Below, piece by piece: positions 19,835-32,689 of a DNA stretch of 64,000 nt (its first letter is position 1; each line of letters begins with the position of its first letter). Under the pieces are notes generated by a model. It saw only the letters and a program-made list of their open reading frames with translations, was not told the DNA's origin and did no database searches. The stretch is from Nicotiana tabacum (Eukaryota; Streptophyta; Magnoliopsida; Solanales; Solanaceae): NCBI RefSeq assembly GCF_000715075.1, contig NC_134088.1, forward strand, positions 744,001-808,000, given 5' to 3'. A program made the translations under genes and the position numbers.

Positions 19835-21340
19835 ATGGTGAGGACATGTACTACCGGTCAGGATAGATGACCACCAGTACCACCCGCTGAGGCCACTAGA
19901 GGCTGTGGATGCAGTCGAGGCCGTGGTAGGGGCATGGGTGCAACCCGCACAGTAGCTAGGGCAGCACCTGCAAATCCACCAGTTGCCCTAGTTCATGATC
20001 CGGTCCCAGTTGTGGACACTCCAGCAGCACCAGCTCAGGCACCGGCTGTGCCTATTGTGATTCCAGGCCTTCAGAAGGCCCTGACATAGATTTTATCAGT
20101 GTGCACTGGCCTAGCCCAGGCAGTCTCAGTTACTACAGCCGCAACTAATTCTTAGGCCGAAGGAGGCACTCATACTCCTGCCGCTCGCACACCTGAGCAG
20201 GTTGTGCAGGGACTTTAGACACCGGGGGCACCTCCAGCACAGCCAGTTGCAAGTGCTCAGGACTGTGTAGCTCCTGTTATGCTAGAGGACAAGCAACACA
20301 GATTACAGAGGTTTGGTAGACTTCAGCCTCTAACTTTTAGTGGTATAGAGGGTAAGGATGCCAAGGGGTTCTTGGAACAAGTGTTAGAGGATTCTTCATA
20401 CAACGGGTATTGTAGAGACCAGTGGGGTAGCATTTACTACTTTTCAGTTTTCTGGAGTTGCCTTCACTTGGTGGGAGGCTTATGAGAGGCGTAGGCCTAC
20501 TAGTGCAGCACCCCTTACCTGGTAGTAGTTCTTCGTTCTCTTTTTGGAGAAGTACGTGCCACTGTCTTGTAGAAAGGAGCTGCGCAAGCAGTTGCGTCAG
20601 GGAGATATGACTGTGACACAGTATGAGATGAGGTCCTCGGAGTTAGCTTGTCATAGTGTTTGGTTGGTTCCTACGGATAGAGAGAGGATTAGGAGGTTCG
20701 TTGATGGCCTCACATATCAGCTTTAGATTCTCAAGACCAGGGAAAGGGTGTTTGGTGCTACTTTTGAGGAGGTTGTTGACATTTCTAGCGAGAGTGAATC
20801 AGGTCATTGCCAGAAGCGAGATGAGAGGGAGGCCAAGAGTCCTCGGGGATCTGGAAGTTTTGGTGGTGCTCCTTCGAGGGGTCAGTTTTAGCACGGCAGA
20901 GGCTGTCCATTCAGACATGCTCAGTCAGCTCGCCCAGGTTATTGTGGGGCATCGTCGGGCCATGGTCCTCACAGTTCTCATCAGGGTCATTCATCGTTCA
21001 ATGCCCTTCTAGCCTAGAGTTCATCCCGTGCTCCATCAGTTTAGGGCTCTTCTATGCAGGTGTATCTGCTAGTTATCCCGGTGCTAAGGATTCCCTTCAC
21101 TCCCCGTCTCCAGCACCAGAGAGTTGTTATAAGTGTAGAGAGTTGGGTCACATATGGAGGCAATGTCCTTGTCGTCTTGGGGGTTCATCTCAACAAAGGA
21201 GTCAACCATCGACTTCAGCACCAGTTACTTTACCACCCACCACCCAGCCAGCTAGGGGTGAAGGACAGTTAACTAGGGGTCACCCTAGAGGGGGAGGTCG
21301 ATCAGGTGGTGGTCAGGCCCGTTTCTATGCACTCCCAGCT
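19835..21340 (+). pseudogene. E2 gag, broken
   Basis: ATG at 19835. The N-terminus is rich in Arg/Gly then Pro/Ala. The capsid region (RFGRLQPLTFSG near 20310, then LEKYVPLSCRKELRKQLRQG near 20540-20600 in another frame) and the zinc knuckle (CYKCRELGHIWRQCP, near 21125-21170) are recognisable. Stops appear early (codon 12, TGA) and repeatedly (several TAG, for example near 20089 and 20153). At least two frameshifts occur, near 20390 and 20900. Unlike E1, the zinc-knuckle frame continues into protease without a break. Confidence 0.85.
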
Positions 21341-21835
21341 AGACCCATTGCTATTGCTTCAGATGCTGTGATTACAAGTATTGTATCAGTCTGCCACAAA
21401 TATGCCTCTATTTTATTTGATCCCGGTTCTACTTTTTCATATGTGTCATCATATTTTGTTCGTTATTTGGATACGCCCCGTAAGTCTCTTATTTTATCTG
21501 TTCGTGAATCTACTTTGGTGGGCAATACTATTGTTGTGGACAGTGTGTACTGGTCGTGTGTGGTGACTATTGGGGGACTGGAAACCCGAGTGGACCTTTT
21601 GTTGCTTTGTATGGTGGACTTTGATGTGATATTGGGCATGGATTAGCTATCTCTATGTCATGCTATTTAGACTGTCATGCTAAGACAGTGACATTAGCTA
21701 TGCCGGGTGTGCCACGTATTAAGTGGCGGGGTTCGACTGATTTTGTCCCCAGTAGGGTGATTTCATTCTTGAAGGCCCAACGGATGGTTGAGAAAGGTTG
21801 TCTTTCATACTTAGCCTTTGTGAGGGATGTCAATG
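21341..21835 (+). pseudogene. E2 aspartic protease
   Basis: FDPGSTFSYVSSYF (near 21417-21460) carries the active-site Asp, and DLLLLCMVDFDVILGMD (near 21595-21645) is the flap-side strand. A TAG follows directly at the Trp position of that motif, and the frame shifts near 21650 before PGVPRIKWRG. This is the best-preserved protease of the three Tekay copies. Confidence 0.87.
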
Positions 21836-23240
21836 CAGAGACTCCTAGTATTGATTCTATTCTTTTTGTGAGGGATTTACCCGTTGTGTTTCCTGCAGAC
21901 TTGTCGGGCATGCCATTGGACAGGGATATTGATTTTGGTATTGATCTGGTGCTGGGGACTCAGTCCATTTCTATTCCACCGTATTGTATGGCACCAGCGG
22001 AGTTGAAAGAGTTAAAGGAGCATCTTTAGGAACTCCTTGATAAGGGGTTTATTCGGCCTAGTGTGTCGCCTTGGGGTGCGCCCGTTCTATTTGTGAAGAA
22101 GAAAGATGACACAATGAGGATGTGCATTGATTACAGGCAGTTGAACAAAGTAACAATCAAGAACAAGTATCCTTTGCCTCATATTGATGATTTATTTGAC
22201 CAGCTTCAGGGAGCGAGAGTATTCTCCAAGATTGATCTTCGTTTAGGGTATCACCAACTGAAGATCAGGGACTCAGATATTCTTAAGATAGCTTTTAGGA
22301 CCCGATATGGTCATTATGATTTCTTGGTGATGTCTTTTGGCCTGACCAATGCCCCAGCAACATGCATGCATTTGATGAACAACGTGTTTCGGCCTTATCT
22401 CGACTCGTTTGTCATAGTCTTCATTGATGATATTCTAGTGTATTTGCATAGTCAGGAGGAGCACGCGGAGCATTTGAGAGTTGTGTTGTAGAGATTGAGG
22501 GAGGAGAAGCTTTATACAAAGTTCTCCAAATGTGAGTTTTGGCTAAGTTTAGTGGCTTTCTTGGGGCACGTGGTGTCTAGTGAGGGTATTTAGGTTGATC
22601 CAAAGAAGATAGAGGCAGTTTAGAGTTGGCCCAGACTATCCTCAGCCACAGAGATTTGCAACTTTCTTGGATTGGGAGGTTATTGTCGTCAGTTTGTTCA
22701 GGGATTTTCATCTATCGCATCACCTTTGACCAAGTTGACTCAAAAAGGTGCTCCATTCAAGTGGTCGGATGAGTGTGAGGAAAGCTTTCAGAAGCTCAAG
22801 ACTGCCTTGACCACAACTCCAATGTTAGTTTTGCCATCAGCTTCAGGTTCATATACAGTGTATTTTGAGCTTCGAGAGTTAGTATTGGGTGTGTGTTGAT
22901 GCAGGAGGGTAGAGTTATTGCTTATGCTTCTCGTCAGTTGAAGCCCCATGAGAAGAACTACCATATTCATGATTTGGAGTTGGCTGCCATTGTTCACGCG
23001 TTGAAGATTTGGAGGCATTATTTGCATAGTGTGTCTTGTGAAGTGTTTACTGATCATCGTAGCCTCCAGCACTTGTTCAAGTAGAAGGATCTCAATTTGA
23101 GGCAGCAGAGATGGTTGGAGCTGCTAAAGACTATGATATTACTATCTTGTACCATCTGGGGAAGGCCAATATAGTGGCCGATGCTTTGAGTAGGAAGGCG
23201 ATGAGTATGGGGAGTTTGGTGTATATTCCTATTGGGAGAG
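21836..23240 (+). pseudogene. E2 reverse transcriptase and RNase H
   Basis: The RT reads open for 143 codons (22063-22491), including [20 protein letters not shown], the catalytic FIDDILVY near 22420, and LTNAPAT. Preceding and following parts lie in the same frame but carry TAG stops (22027, 22489, 22591, 22621). In RNase H the first catalytic Asp segment is lost to a frameshift near 22865-22900; the later VFTDHRSL motif is intact (near 23045). A second shift occurs near 23120. E2 therefore has the longest uninterrupted RT palm among the Tekay copies. Confidence 0.9.
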
Positions 23241-24590
23241 ACCTCTTGCAGTCGATGTTCAGGCCTTGACTAATCGGTTTGTGAGGTTGGATATTTCAGA
23301 TCCTAGTCGGGTATTAGCTTGTGTGATTTCTCGATCTTCCTTATTTGATCTCATCAGAGAGCACCAGTATGATGATCCTCATTTGCTTGTCCTCAAGGAT
23401 AGAGTTCAGCACGACGATGCCAGATATGTGACTATTGGTGATGATGGGGTATTGAGGATGCATGGGCAGATATTTGTGCTCAATCTAGATGGGCTTCAGA
23501 AGTTGATTCTAGGGGAGGCCCATAACTCGCAGTATTCAATTCATTTGAGTGCCGCGAAGAAGTATCAAGATCTGAAACAACATTATTGGTGGAGGAAAAT
23601 GAAGAAGGACATTGTGAGATTTGTAACTCGATATCTCAATTGTCAGCAGGTGAAATATGAGCATCAGAGACCGGGTGGCTTGCTTTAGCAGATGGATATT
23701 CTAGAGTGGAAGTGGGAGCGGATCACCATGGACTTTGTTGTTGGGCTCCCATGGACTTTGAAGAAGTTCAATGCTGTTTGGGTGATTGTGGATTGGCTGA
23801 CCAAGTCCGCGTACTTCATTCCTGTGTGTACTACCTATTCTTTAGAGCAGTTGCAGAGATATATATCTGGAAGATTGTTCGTTTGCATGGTGTCCCAGTT
23901 TCCATCATTTCAGGTAGAGGTACTTAGTTTACTTTGCAGTTTTGGAGAGCCGTGCAGAGGGAGTTGGGTACTCAGGTTGAGTTGAGCATAACGTTTCACC
24001 CTCAGACGGACGGGCAGTCTGAGCGCACTATTCAAATATTAGAGGACATGTTGTTCGCTTGTGTCATTGATTTTGAAGGGTCATGGGATCAGTTCCTACC
24101 GCTTATAGAGTTTGCTTATAACAACAATTATCAGTCGAGTATTCATATGGCTCTATACGAGGCTTTGTATGGGAGACGGTGTAGATCTCCGGTCGGTTGG
24201 TTTGAGCCGGGTGAGGCTAGGCTTTTGGGTACAGACTTGGTGTAGGATGCTTTAGAAAAGGTGAAGGTGATCCAGGAGCGGCTCCATACAGCACAGTCGA
24301 GACAAAAGAGTTATACTGACAGGAAGGTTCGTGATGTGTCCTACACGGCTGGTGAGAATGTTCTATTGAAGGTTTCACCCATGAAGGGTGTTATGAGATT
24401 TGGTAAGAAGGGTAAATTGAGTCCTCGGTTCATTGGGCCTTTTGAGTTACTTCGAAGGATTGGAGAGGTGGCTTATGAGCTTGCTTTGCCACCCAATGTA
24501 TCGAGTGTGTATTCGGTATTTCATGTTTGTATGCTCCGGAAGTATATTGGCAATCCATCTCATGTTTTGGATTTTAGCACGGTTCAGTTA
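23241..24590 (+). pseudogene. E2 integrase, catalytic Asp lost
   Basis: The zinc-binding domain (HNSQYSIHLSAAKKY to LNCQQ, 23520-23650) and the core start (VWVIVDWLTKSAYF, near 23780-23820) share a frame, interrupted by one TAG near 23688. The second catalytic position reads SGRGT followed by TAG near 23905-23925, so the Asp has become Gly. The Glu motif (DGQSERTIQ, near 24010-24035) is intact in the next segment, which runs to 24242. The C-terminal part 24261-24590 is open. Confidence 0.88.
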
Positions 24591-24790
24591 GATGATGATT
24601 TGACTTATGATGTGGAGCCAGTAGCTATTTTGGAGCGTCTGGTTCGAAAGTTGAGGTTAAAGGATATAGCTTTTGTGAAAGTGCAGTGGAGAGGTGAAGG
24701 CTACCAGGGAGATCGATCGAGATATGCAAAGTAGATATCCTCACTTATTTGAGGCTTCAGGTATGGTTCTTGACTCGTTCGAGGACGAAT
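24591..24790 (+). pseudogene. E2 chromodomain-like C-terminus
   Basis: VAILERLVRKLRLKDIAFVKVQWRG leads into a frameshifted tail that ends at SRYPHLF-like sequence just before the polypurine tract. It corresponds to the segment at 6664-7020 of E1 and 32690-32880 of E3. Confidence 0.7.
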
Positions 24791-24798
24791 ATTTGTTT

Positions 24799-24811
24799 AA
24801 GAGGGGGAGGA
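24799..24811 (+). other. E2 polypurine tract
   Basis: AAGAGGGGGAGGA immediately precedes the 3' LTR start TGTAACGAC. It is the plus-strand primer site. Confidence 0.85.
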
Positions 24812-25514
24812 TGTAACGACCCGGCCGGTCATTTCAAGAGTTATTTCTCCTTTTCCTCCATTTCTACTTCTTTACGTCTTGTTCAGCTATATTATGTGGC
24901 ATCATGTTGGTTAGTTTGGGTTCGATTATTTTGCATGAAGATGAGAATATGTTGGATTATAGATGAGTTTGCTGATGGTTGAGAAAAGTCAACTGTAAGT
25001 TGAATTTTGAGTAAACGATCTTAGAATTTGGTTTTTATGATCCGGATAGCTTCAAAAGGTGATTTGGGACTTAGGAACGTGATCGGAATGTGTTTTGGAG
25101 GTCCGGAGTAGATTTAGTCTTGAATTGGCGAAATTAGAATTTTGGCATTTATCGGTTGATATGGGAGATTTTGATATAGGGGTCAGAATGGAATTCCGGA
25201 AGTTTGAGTAGGTCCGTTGTGTCATTTGTGATGTGTGTGCAAAATTTTAGGTCATTCGGACGAGGTTTGATAGACCTTTTGATTGAAAGAAGAATTTGGA
25301 AGTTTTTGGAATTCTTAGGCTTGAATCCGTGGTTGATTTTGATGTTTGATGTTGTTTTGAGTGTTCTGAGGGTTGGAACAAGTTTGAATGATGTTATGGG
25401 ATATGTTGGCATGTTTGGTTGGGGTTCTGAGGGCCTTGGGTGAGTTTTGGGTGGTTAAACGGACCAAATCCTTGTTTTGAATGCTGCAGATTTTCTGTTG
25501 TTTCTGTTGCAGAC

Positions 25515-25850
25515 TTTTGGCCTTTGCGTTTGCGAGAGGGCTCACACGTTCTCGAAGGGATGAGTAGTGAAGCTGGATATTTGGCCTTCGAATTTGCATT
25601 GTTGGTCCCGCGTTCGAGATGGGTGAGGTTTTGAGTGCACCGCAAACGCGATGGGGTTCCCACGTTCGCGTAGAGTAATTGGAGCAGCTGGGGTCCTAGT
25701 CATTGTGCTTCGCGTTCGCGCTGGGTGTGTCGCGTTCGCGATGGTTCAGCTTCGCGTTCGCGTTAGGAGGCCGCGTTCGCGAAGAAGGATTAAATGGTTA
25801 ATGGATTTTTGTGCTTCGCGAATGTGAGGCTTTGACTGCGTTCGCGAAGA
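25515..25850 (+). other. CpG-rich word cluster in E2 3' LTR
   Basis: At least eight occurrences of CGTTCGCG-type words, several in inverted pairs (CTTCGCGTTCGCG next to CGCGTTCGCGAAG), concentrated in about 330 bp. This is the densest CpG stretch in the element. Confidence 0.8.
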
Positions 25851-26819
25851 AGGAAAGGGTCACCTGGGCAGAATGGTTAAATAACCATTGTTCACAATTT
25901 TGGGTCTAACTTCCACCATTTTTGAGCGATTTAGAGCTTTTTGAGAAGAATTGAAGAGGGAATCAAAGGGAAACACTTGGAGGTAAGATTTATGGACTTA
26001 ATTCTCGATCATATTGTGATTTCTACCTAATTAAACATGAAATTTGAGGAATCTAATGCCTAAAATTGGGGAGTTAGGGCTTAGAATTTGAGACTTTGAT
26101 TTGAGGGGTCTTTTATGGTCGGATTTTGATGTATTTGACATGTATGAACTCGTGGGAGTGTATGGATTATAGTTTTGGGATTTTTATTGGAATCCGAAAC
26201 GTGGGCCCGGGGGCCGGGTTTGGCCAATTTCAGGTTTTTTGATATAAATTGGTTATTTTCGAGCGGGCTTTTTTCGATTAGCATATTTTGATGGTATAAA
26301 TCTATTTTTGGTTAGATTTGGATCATCCAGAGGCCGAGTCAAGAGGCAAAGGTATCACGGGCTAGGGTTTGGACCGGATAGAGGCAAGTAATGATTGTAA
26401 ATGCTGTCCTGAGGGTATGAAACCCCAGATTTCACATCGTTATGCTACTTTGAGGTAACACACACGCTTGATGACGAGCGTGGGGTTGTACACTATTGGG
26501 GAATTTAACTTAGTCCGTCCCGTATGACTGTTAAGTCGCGTATTTGATTGAAAACTATTTGATATCATTGTGTTTTGGAAAGTATTAACATGTTTTGGGC
26601 TGAATGCAATATTTGGGCCCCGTGCCAACTGTTTTAGACCCTTAGGGGATTTTTACTACTATTCCTCTCAGTTTTGACTTCATATTTATACTTAGTCATG
26701 CTGTATTCTACTGTTTTCATAACTCAGCCATATTTACTCCGTTTTGATATTTTAAATGATATTTTGGGCTGAGCATTATGTTTTACTGTTCCCGAGTGGC
26801 TTGAGAGATTTCTCACTAA

Positions 26820-27210
26820 GTGAGGCCGAGGGCTTGTATTGTAAGGATATTATGGGATCGGGTTGCACGCCACAACATTATTATACTGATTCATGATTAT
26901 GAGGCCGAGGGCCTGATTTGTTACGCCACGAGGTGGCTTGTTATGAGGCCGAGGGCCAGTTTGTTTATGCCACGAGATGGCTTGTTATAGCGCTTGCGCT
27001 GTAGGAGCCCCTTCGGAGTTTGCACGCCCCCAGTGAGCGCGGGTACCTAGTGTGAGATGTGATATTGCCCGAGGGGCTGTTGTTGTTTCATGTTATTGCC
27101 TGAGGGGCTGATACGAGTGATTGTGTGGTAGCCCGAGGGGCTGGTCTGTTGATGTTTTGCCCGAGGGGCAGTTGTGGTAGTTGTTTTGCCCAAGGGGCTA
27201 TTTTTACGTT
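26820..27210 (+). repeat. GAGGCCGAGGGCC and GCCCGAGGGGCTG repeats
   Basis: Three or four copies of GAGGCCGAGGGCC alternate with CCACGAGGTGGCTTG, followed by five copies of GCCCGAGGGGC(T/A)G about 25-40 bp apart. The same words occur at lower copy number in the solo LTR (16720-17095), L1 (60627-60912) and L2 (63470-63735). Confidence 0.8.
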
Positions 27211-27835
27211 CCTATCCTTTTCTCACTGTTTTCTTCACTCGTTCGAAACTATTGAAAGATGTTTTAAAGAGTTTTTTCTGAACTAAGATGTTTTCATGTG
27301 CTTTACTGCTTTACTGCATTGTTCTGGACTTATACTATTTTGTTGTAGCGTTATGCTGTGGTTTACGTGTTTTCTTATTGCTCAGCTGCCTTTACTTTTA
27401 TTACTTACTGAGTTGGCGTACTCACATTACTCTTTGCACCCAGTGTGCAAATCCAAGAGTCTCAGGCCATGCTAGCGAGTGCTGATTTGTCTTCCAGCAT
27501 GCTTTCGGAGTTGACTAGGTAGCTGCTTGGCATTCGCAGCCCAGTGCTTCTCCTTCCTATCTTTATTCCGCTTTGTAGTAGCTTTGTTTCAGACTATGTT
27601 GTCTTTTCATATTTCTAGATGAGTTGTGGTTGCTTATGACTGGTGACACCCCGATGTCGGGCTGTATTTTGTTTCCGCACTGTTTTATCCTACCTTAAAA
27701 CCCCGATGGGATTTTAGCTTATTAATGTCTTTCAATGACTTATTATAGTTGTTTGGTTGGTTTTGGGGTTTGTGTCAGCTGTCCTAGTTTCACAATAGGA
27801 GCCATCATGACCGGGTCCATTTTAAGGTCGTGACA

Positions 27836-28665
27836 ATAGATTATTATGGTCCATTCATTATGTGAATGTGACAACATGTGATTTATGAATACATATTCAT
27901 TCTTGGAAGTATGAACGTGCTAGTAGTGGTGAATATACCACACTCGCCTCTAGAATGAGGTTTGAGGAGAAATAAGAAAATAATGTCATTCTTATGGCAT
28001 GAATGGTCATTGGTCACATACCTATTGTGCGCCAAAATATTTTGACAATGTGATTATTAAAGGGAAACAGTAATGCAAGAACAAATCTTGTATAAAATTC
28101 TGATCATTACCATAATGGTATAACTTTCTCTTTAAAAGAGATATTTACCATATGGATGTTGATGAATATGTGATAGTACCAAATTAACTGAGAGCTCTAG
28201 AAGAGCCAATTAGTTCTATTTTGGAGGAATAAAATTGATTATCAATAAGGCATTGTGTTGTAGCAAGTCTCAAAGAAACTTAATTTAGTTTCTAAAGTAT
28301 TTGCGAAAGCGGTTGGTTATATTGAGACTATAAATAAAGGAAAGATTTAAATCTTCTATTACTACAACTTGTAGCGGGTTAATATGTATGCGAAAAGTTA
28401 TCCGTTTTATTCTCCAGTTTGGACTACACAAATAAAATAATACCACAATAAAGTGGATGCTTATTGATATAAAAACCCATATCATAATAAACTTGGAGTT
28501 TATTGATAATTGCACACGTCATAGTGTAAACCTGAAGTTTATCAATATTGATACTTTATTCATTTGACATAATTAATTTAAGTATGATGTGCAAAAATAA
28601 AAGAGAATTTCACATGGGTAACTATTAAAAAACTAGAAAGTTCTTTACGAATTCTCTTATGTTGC
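27836..28665 (+). pseudogene. C2 copia protease to pre-integrase remnant
   Basis: Translation is riddled with stops. Short blocks still match copia pol in order: LTESSRRAN (near 28178), SKSQRN (near 28265-28285) and MMCKNKREFHMGNY near 28590-28630, which corresponds to the pre-integrase domain. It joins in register with 57630 once the LINE is disregarded. The family is recognised only from these scattered blocks, so confidence is moderate. Confidence 0.55.
28653..28665 (+). repeat. LINE target-site duplication, left copy
   Basis: TCTCTTATGTTGC, identical to 57617-57629. A 13-bp perfect repeat is the expected length for a LINE target duplication. Confidence 0.92.
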
Positions 28666-28699
28666 ACATTAGTAAACTTACTGTGCTCAGCCATCAGAA

Positions 28700-29797
28700 A
28701 TGGCCAGAGGAAGGCCGACGAAGAATCAAAACAACGCAGTGGCCATCGAGGCTATTGCCAAAAAGATTGGTGTAGCAGATACATGCAAGGAGGGTGAAGG
28801 GAACGAAGAGGAATCAGATTGGCTGACTTTGCCAAATCGAAGGAGTGGACCTAATACACCACTCTCCGGTGAAATTATTACTGGAATTATGCAAATGAGC
28901 AACAATCAGACCAAAGGAACTCCTCAATCAGTGGTTTTCGTACATGCATGTGGTGATCTACCTCAGAAGGACCATCAGGCACAAGGAAATTACAATGTGA
29001 CCGAACTACAGAAGGCACCAGAGGAACCACAGGCGAAGGGACCTGAGAATAAGACATGGGCAAATCTGGTGGGAAACAACCAATTTGGATTGAGAGGTAT
29101 GAATCTCAGTGTTGTGCCTCTAATAGTGCAAAATGGGGAAACTATTGTGGAATTATCAAACAATGAAGTGGAGAAGGAAACAGAGAAATGGCGGAATGCT
29201 CTAATTTTTTACGTAGTAGGTTCCATACCTACGATCGGAGCTTTGGAAAGGTTTGTTTCTAGCCAATGAAACTTTGTGTCTAAGCCTATGATATTTCACC
29301 ATAATGAAGGATATTTTGTTATAAAATTCACTAATATAGACGATATAGATGTGATTCTATTTTATGAACTTCATACTATTGGCAATAAACATATAATCAC
29401 TAAAGTTTGGACACCTGATTTTAACTTCAAGGATGAAATTCTGAAAACTATTCCTCTATAGGTCACATTGCCAAATCTACCATTGAATTGCTGGAATGTT
29501 GATTCATTAAGTAGGATTGGGAGTGGGCTAGGGGTACCATTGCATGCTGATGAGTGTACAACTAAAATGGAAAGGATATCGTATGCCAGAATTTTAATTG
29601 GAATGGATGTAACAGTACCACTACTAGAAACTATAAAGGTGCAGGATCCAACTGAAAGGAATTTTAGTCAAAAAGTGGAGTACATATGGAAGCCAGAATA
29701 CTGTGGAAAATGTTTGATGATTGGTCATAATTGTAATGAAATAAGGCAACAAAAAAATGTTAAAACAACAAGGATCAATGTGCAGAAGAAAGTATGA
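28700..29797 (+). pseudogene. LINE ORF1 (DUF4283/CCHC RNA-binding protein), two stops
   Basis: ATG at 28700, 34 bp after the LINE start. A single frame encodes a polar N-terminal region, a DUF4283-like RNA-binding core (WRNALIFYVVGSIPTIGALE through WVTLPNLPLNCWN, about 29190-29510) and a zinc-knuckle-like YCGKCLMIGHNCNE near 29700. Two stops interrupt it, at 29267 (TGA) and 29459 (TAG), both at conserved Trp positions. The frame closes at the E3 junction (TGA, 29795-29797). The product would coat LINE RNA. A changed His/Cys spacing in the knuckle suggests decay. Confidence 0.85.
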
Positions 29798-30414
29798 AAA
29801 TTAAATCAAGCGAAAAGTAAATGCGGAAGTATGTATTTAACTGATTATCTAAACGCTATTAACAATTCCAAAACTAATACCACCCACAACTGATATCACA
29901 ACTCACGAACTTACTATAGAATACTACAAATACTGGTATGGAAGAAAAATACATCTGTCTCGAAAGTAAATAAAATGGAAATGAAGTAAAGATAGGAGGG
30001 GATGCCAGGGCCTGCAAATGCTTGCAGGACTACCTTTGGTCTCCTAAATGCAGTAACAGTAACCAACCACTCGATCAGTCACCAGCTCAAAAATTTACAC
30101 AGGAAGTGCAGAGTGCAGTATCAGTACAAGCGACCCTATGTACTGGTAAGTGCCGAGCCCAACCTCGGCAAAATAGTGACAAGGCTACGACGGGGCATAA
30201 TAATATATATAACCTGCAATAGTTTATACTAATACAGAAAGAAATTACACCGTGAAATATATCAATAACTTGCTTTAAATAAGACGGAACCCATGCTTTC
30301 TACCGATACTCTGCAATAACTAATCCTTATGAGAATGTCAACATCAAAATAATGAATCTCAATATCACAATAATGTATCTCAGCAGAAAAGAATACATAA
30401 ATAACACTTGATGC

Positions 30415-30680
30415 GGCGCGTCTCCCGATCCAACCATATAAACAATAACAATCTGAACATTCACCCTTATTACTCCTTGTTGCGGCGTGCAACTCGATTC
30501 CACCTGTCCACCCTTATTACTCCTCAATATATCACCCATATTCCTCCTGTTGCAGCGTGAAATCCGATCCCACCGGTACACCCTTATTACTCCTTGTTGC
30601 GGCTTGCAACCCGCTCCCTCCAGACAATCACATTTTACCCTTATTCCTCCTATTGCAGCGTGCAACCCAATCCCAACATA
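30415..30680 (-). repeat. Minisatellite in E3 3' LTR (GGGTTGCACGCCGCAAC unit)
   Basis: About four units of roughly 60 bp, each containing a GGGATCGGGTTGCACGCCGC-like core followed by AAGGAGTAATAAGGGTG on the minus strand. The 5' LTR has the matching array at 38670-38935. The core word is shared with the solo LTR array. Confidence 0.82.
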
Positions 30681-31611
30681 TCAATACCAATCACAAAATA
30701 AGAACACGTATTTCATAATTTAGTTCAAACCCTCCACACCATTATACCTCAAATCATAACAACGGGAGGTCTATACAATTATGAAACTTCAACAGTTAAT
30801 ACTACACAATGAAACTAACCAAAGTGTACCATGAAGCACCAATAAACCAACTTAAACCAATAATGTAATATAATGACACTACAGAACATTGAATACCTTC
30901 AACAGAGAAAACCACATTTAACAAGAAGCAATTAGATTTGGAAACGGGGAAAGGGAACATGCTAAACAAGTAATTTGGCAATGCATAGGTACTCGTCACC
31001 ACACTTATACGCCACACATATGGTATTTCAAATAGCAAACAAATCGGGGATCCCTAATCCCTCAAATCAAAGTTAGACCAAACACTTACCTCAAACGAAC
31101 GAGTATTTCAAAGCTCAATCAGCACTTTACCTCTCGATTCCACCACCAATCCACTCGTATCTAGCCATAACTAACTTAATAACATCACTAAATGCTAAAG
31201 AAATCAATTCCAATGCATGATTATAGGTTTTCCAACATTTTCCTCAAAAAGTCAAAAACCCGACCCTAGGCCCGCTTGGTCCAAACCCAAAATTCGGACC
31301 AAAACCCGATTACCCATTCACCCCCGAGCCCGGATATACAATTAGTTTTGGAACCCGACCCCAAATCGAGGTCTAAATCTTCAATTTATAAAAATTCCTA
31401 ATTCGACCCAAAACCCCAATTTCTACCATAAAAATCTTAGATTTTTGGTTGGAAATTCATGAAATGTGATGGGTAATTGAAAGAAAGTGGGTTAGGATCA
31501 CTTACCAATGTTTTGAGGATGATTTGGTCTTGGGAGAATCACCTATAGGGTTCTAGGGTTTGAAAAATGTGAAGAATGGGTGAAAATATCGTCTAAGTTA
31601 TGTTTTGAATA

Positions 31612-31945
31612 GCTGCAAATGTCACATTTGTCACCCGAGCTTCACAATTGTGAAGCTCGCAAATGCGAGAAAAGTTTTGCAATTGCGAACTCTTTGCATT
31701 TCTGCTGCCTTTGCAAATACGAAGGTAATGTTCGCAATTCTGAATAGGGGACCCTGCAAATGCGACAAAAAGGATTGCAATTGCGACCACTCTTCCCCCT
31801 TTCTTCGCAATTATTAAGAAGTCTTCGCAAATGAGATCATTGTTGGCCCAGGTCTTGTTCGCAATTGTCATAAAGACCTTGCAATTTCCATGATTATCAA
31901 GCTCGCAAATACGAAGCCTGATCTCCCAATTGCGAGATTAGAGGC
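31612..31945 (-). other. CpG/CAATTG word cluster in E3 3' LTR
   Basis: Many copies of CGCAATTGCGAA, CGCAAATGCGA and variants, in both orientations, over about 330 bp. The word is specific to this LTR family; the matching 5' LTR cluster is at 52655-52965. Confidence 0.8.
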
Positions 31946-32689
31946 CTGCTACAGGTAACAGTTACACCAGCAAAAATCCTTAAGTCCAAAACACTCTGTG
32001 GCCTATCCAAAACTCACCCGAGCCCTTGGGGCTCCAAACCAAACATGCACACAAGTCTAAAAATATCAGACGGGCTTGCTTGTGCAATCAACTCATCAAA
32101 ATAACACATAAAACTACGAATTCAACACCAAAACACATGAAATTTTCAAGATAGTTTCAAAACTTCTATTTTCTCAACTCAATGTCCGAATCACGTCAAA
32201 TAACCTTCGTTCTTCACCAAATTTCATAGACAAGATTTAATATCATAAAGGACCTATACCGAGCTTCGGAAATAAAATACGGGCCCGATACCAACAAGAT
32301 CAAATCTTTTGAATTATTGTATTTTCAGTCTTATCAATTTCTTTTAAAAATTCATTTCTCGGTCTAAGGACCTCGAAATTCAATTCCGGGCATACGCACA
32401 CGTCCCATATTTTACTACGGACATTCCGGGACCGTCATAAACGAGTTAGGATCCATTTACCCAAAATATTGACCGAACTCAACTAAAATCAACTTTTAAA
32501 GGCAAAAGTTATTATTTTCTTGAATTTTCATATAAAGGCTTTCCGAAATCGCGCACGGACTGTGCAAGAAAATTGAGGAGAGATAAAAGGAGGTTTTTAA
32601 GACCTCAGAACGCAAAATTAACTTTTAAATAACAAGATGACCTTTTGGGTCATTACATTCTCCACCTCTAAAACAATCGTTCGTCCTTG

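Larger units (their letters stand above)
18539..27835 (+). mobile_element. E2: Ty3/gypsy Tekay-like chromovirus
   Basis: Complete architecture: 5' LTR (internally deleted), decayed primer site, gag, pol with chromodomain-like end, polypurine tract, and a 3' LTR of 3024 bp. Flanked by ATTGA (18534-18538) and ATAGA (27836-27840), a 5-bp target duplication with one mismatch. It interrupts copia C2 just after its gag knuckle. Coding regions have many stops and several frameshifts. Confidence 0.92.
24812..27835 (+). repeat. E2 3' LTR (complete, 3024 bp)
   Basis: TGTAACGACCCGGCCGG to GGTCGTGACA. Contains the CpG cluster (25515-25850), the block shared with the solo LTR and L2 (26378-26640), the GCCGAGGGCC/GCCCGAGGGGC words (26820-27210) and the TGCACC..GTGTGCA box (27435-27449). 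It is the reference for the deletions in the 5' LTR. Confidence 0.93.
29799..32657 (-). repeat. E3 3' LTR, end truncated
   Basis: On the minus strand it starts TGTAATGACCC at 32657. The polypurine-like AGAGGTGGAGAA precedes it (about 32658-32670). It stops at 29799 inside sequence that corresponds to 38057 of the other LTR, so the distal part is missing and LINE ORF1 follows directly. Confidence 0.9.

Noticed and set aside
28700..29797. Stand-alone host gene for an RNA-binding protein
   Set aside because: DUF4283 and zinc-knuckle order, the short leader after a target duplication, and the ORF2 plus A tail at the other end show it is LINE ORF1.
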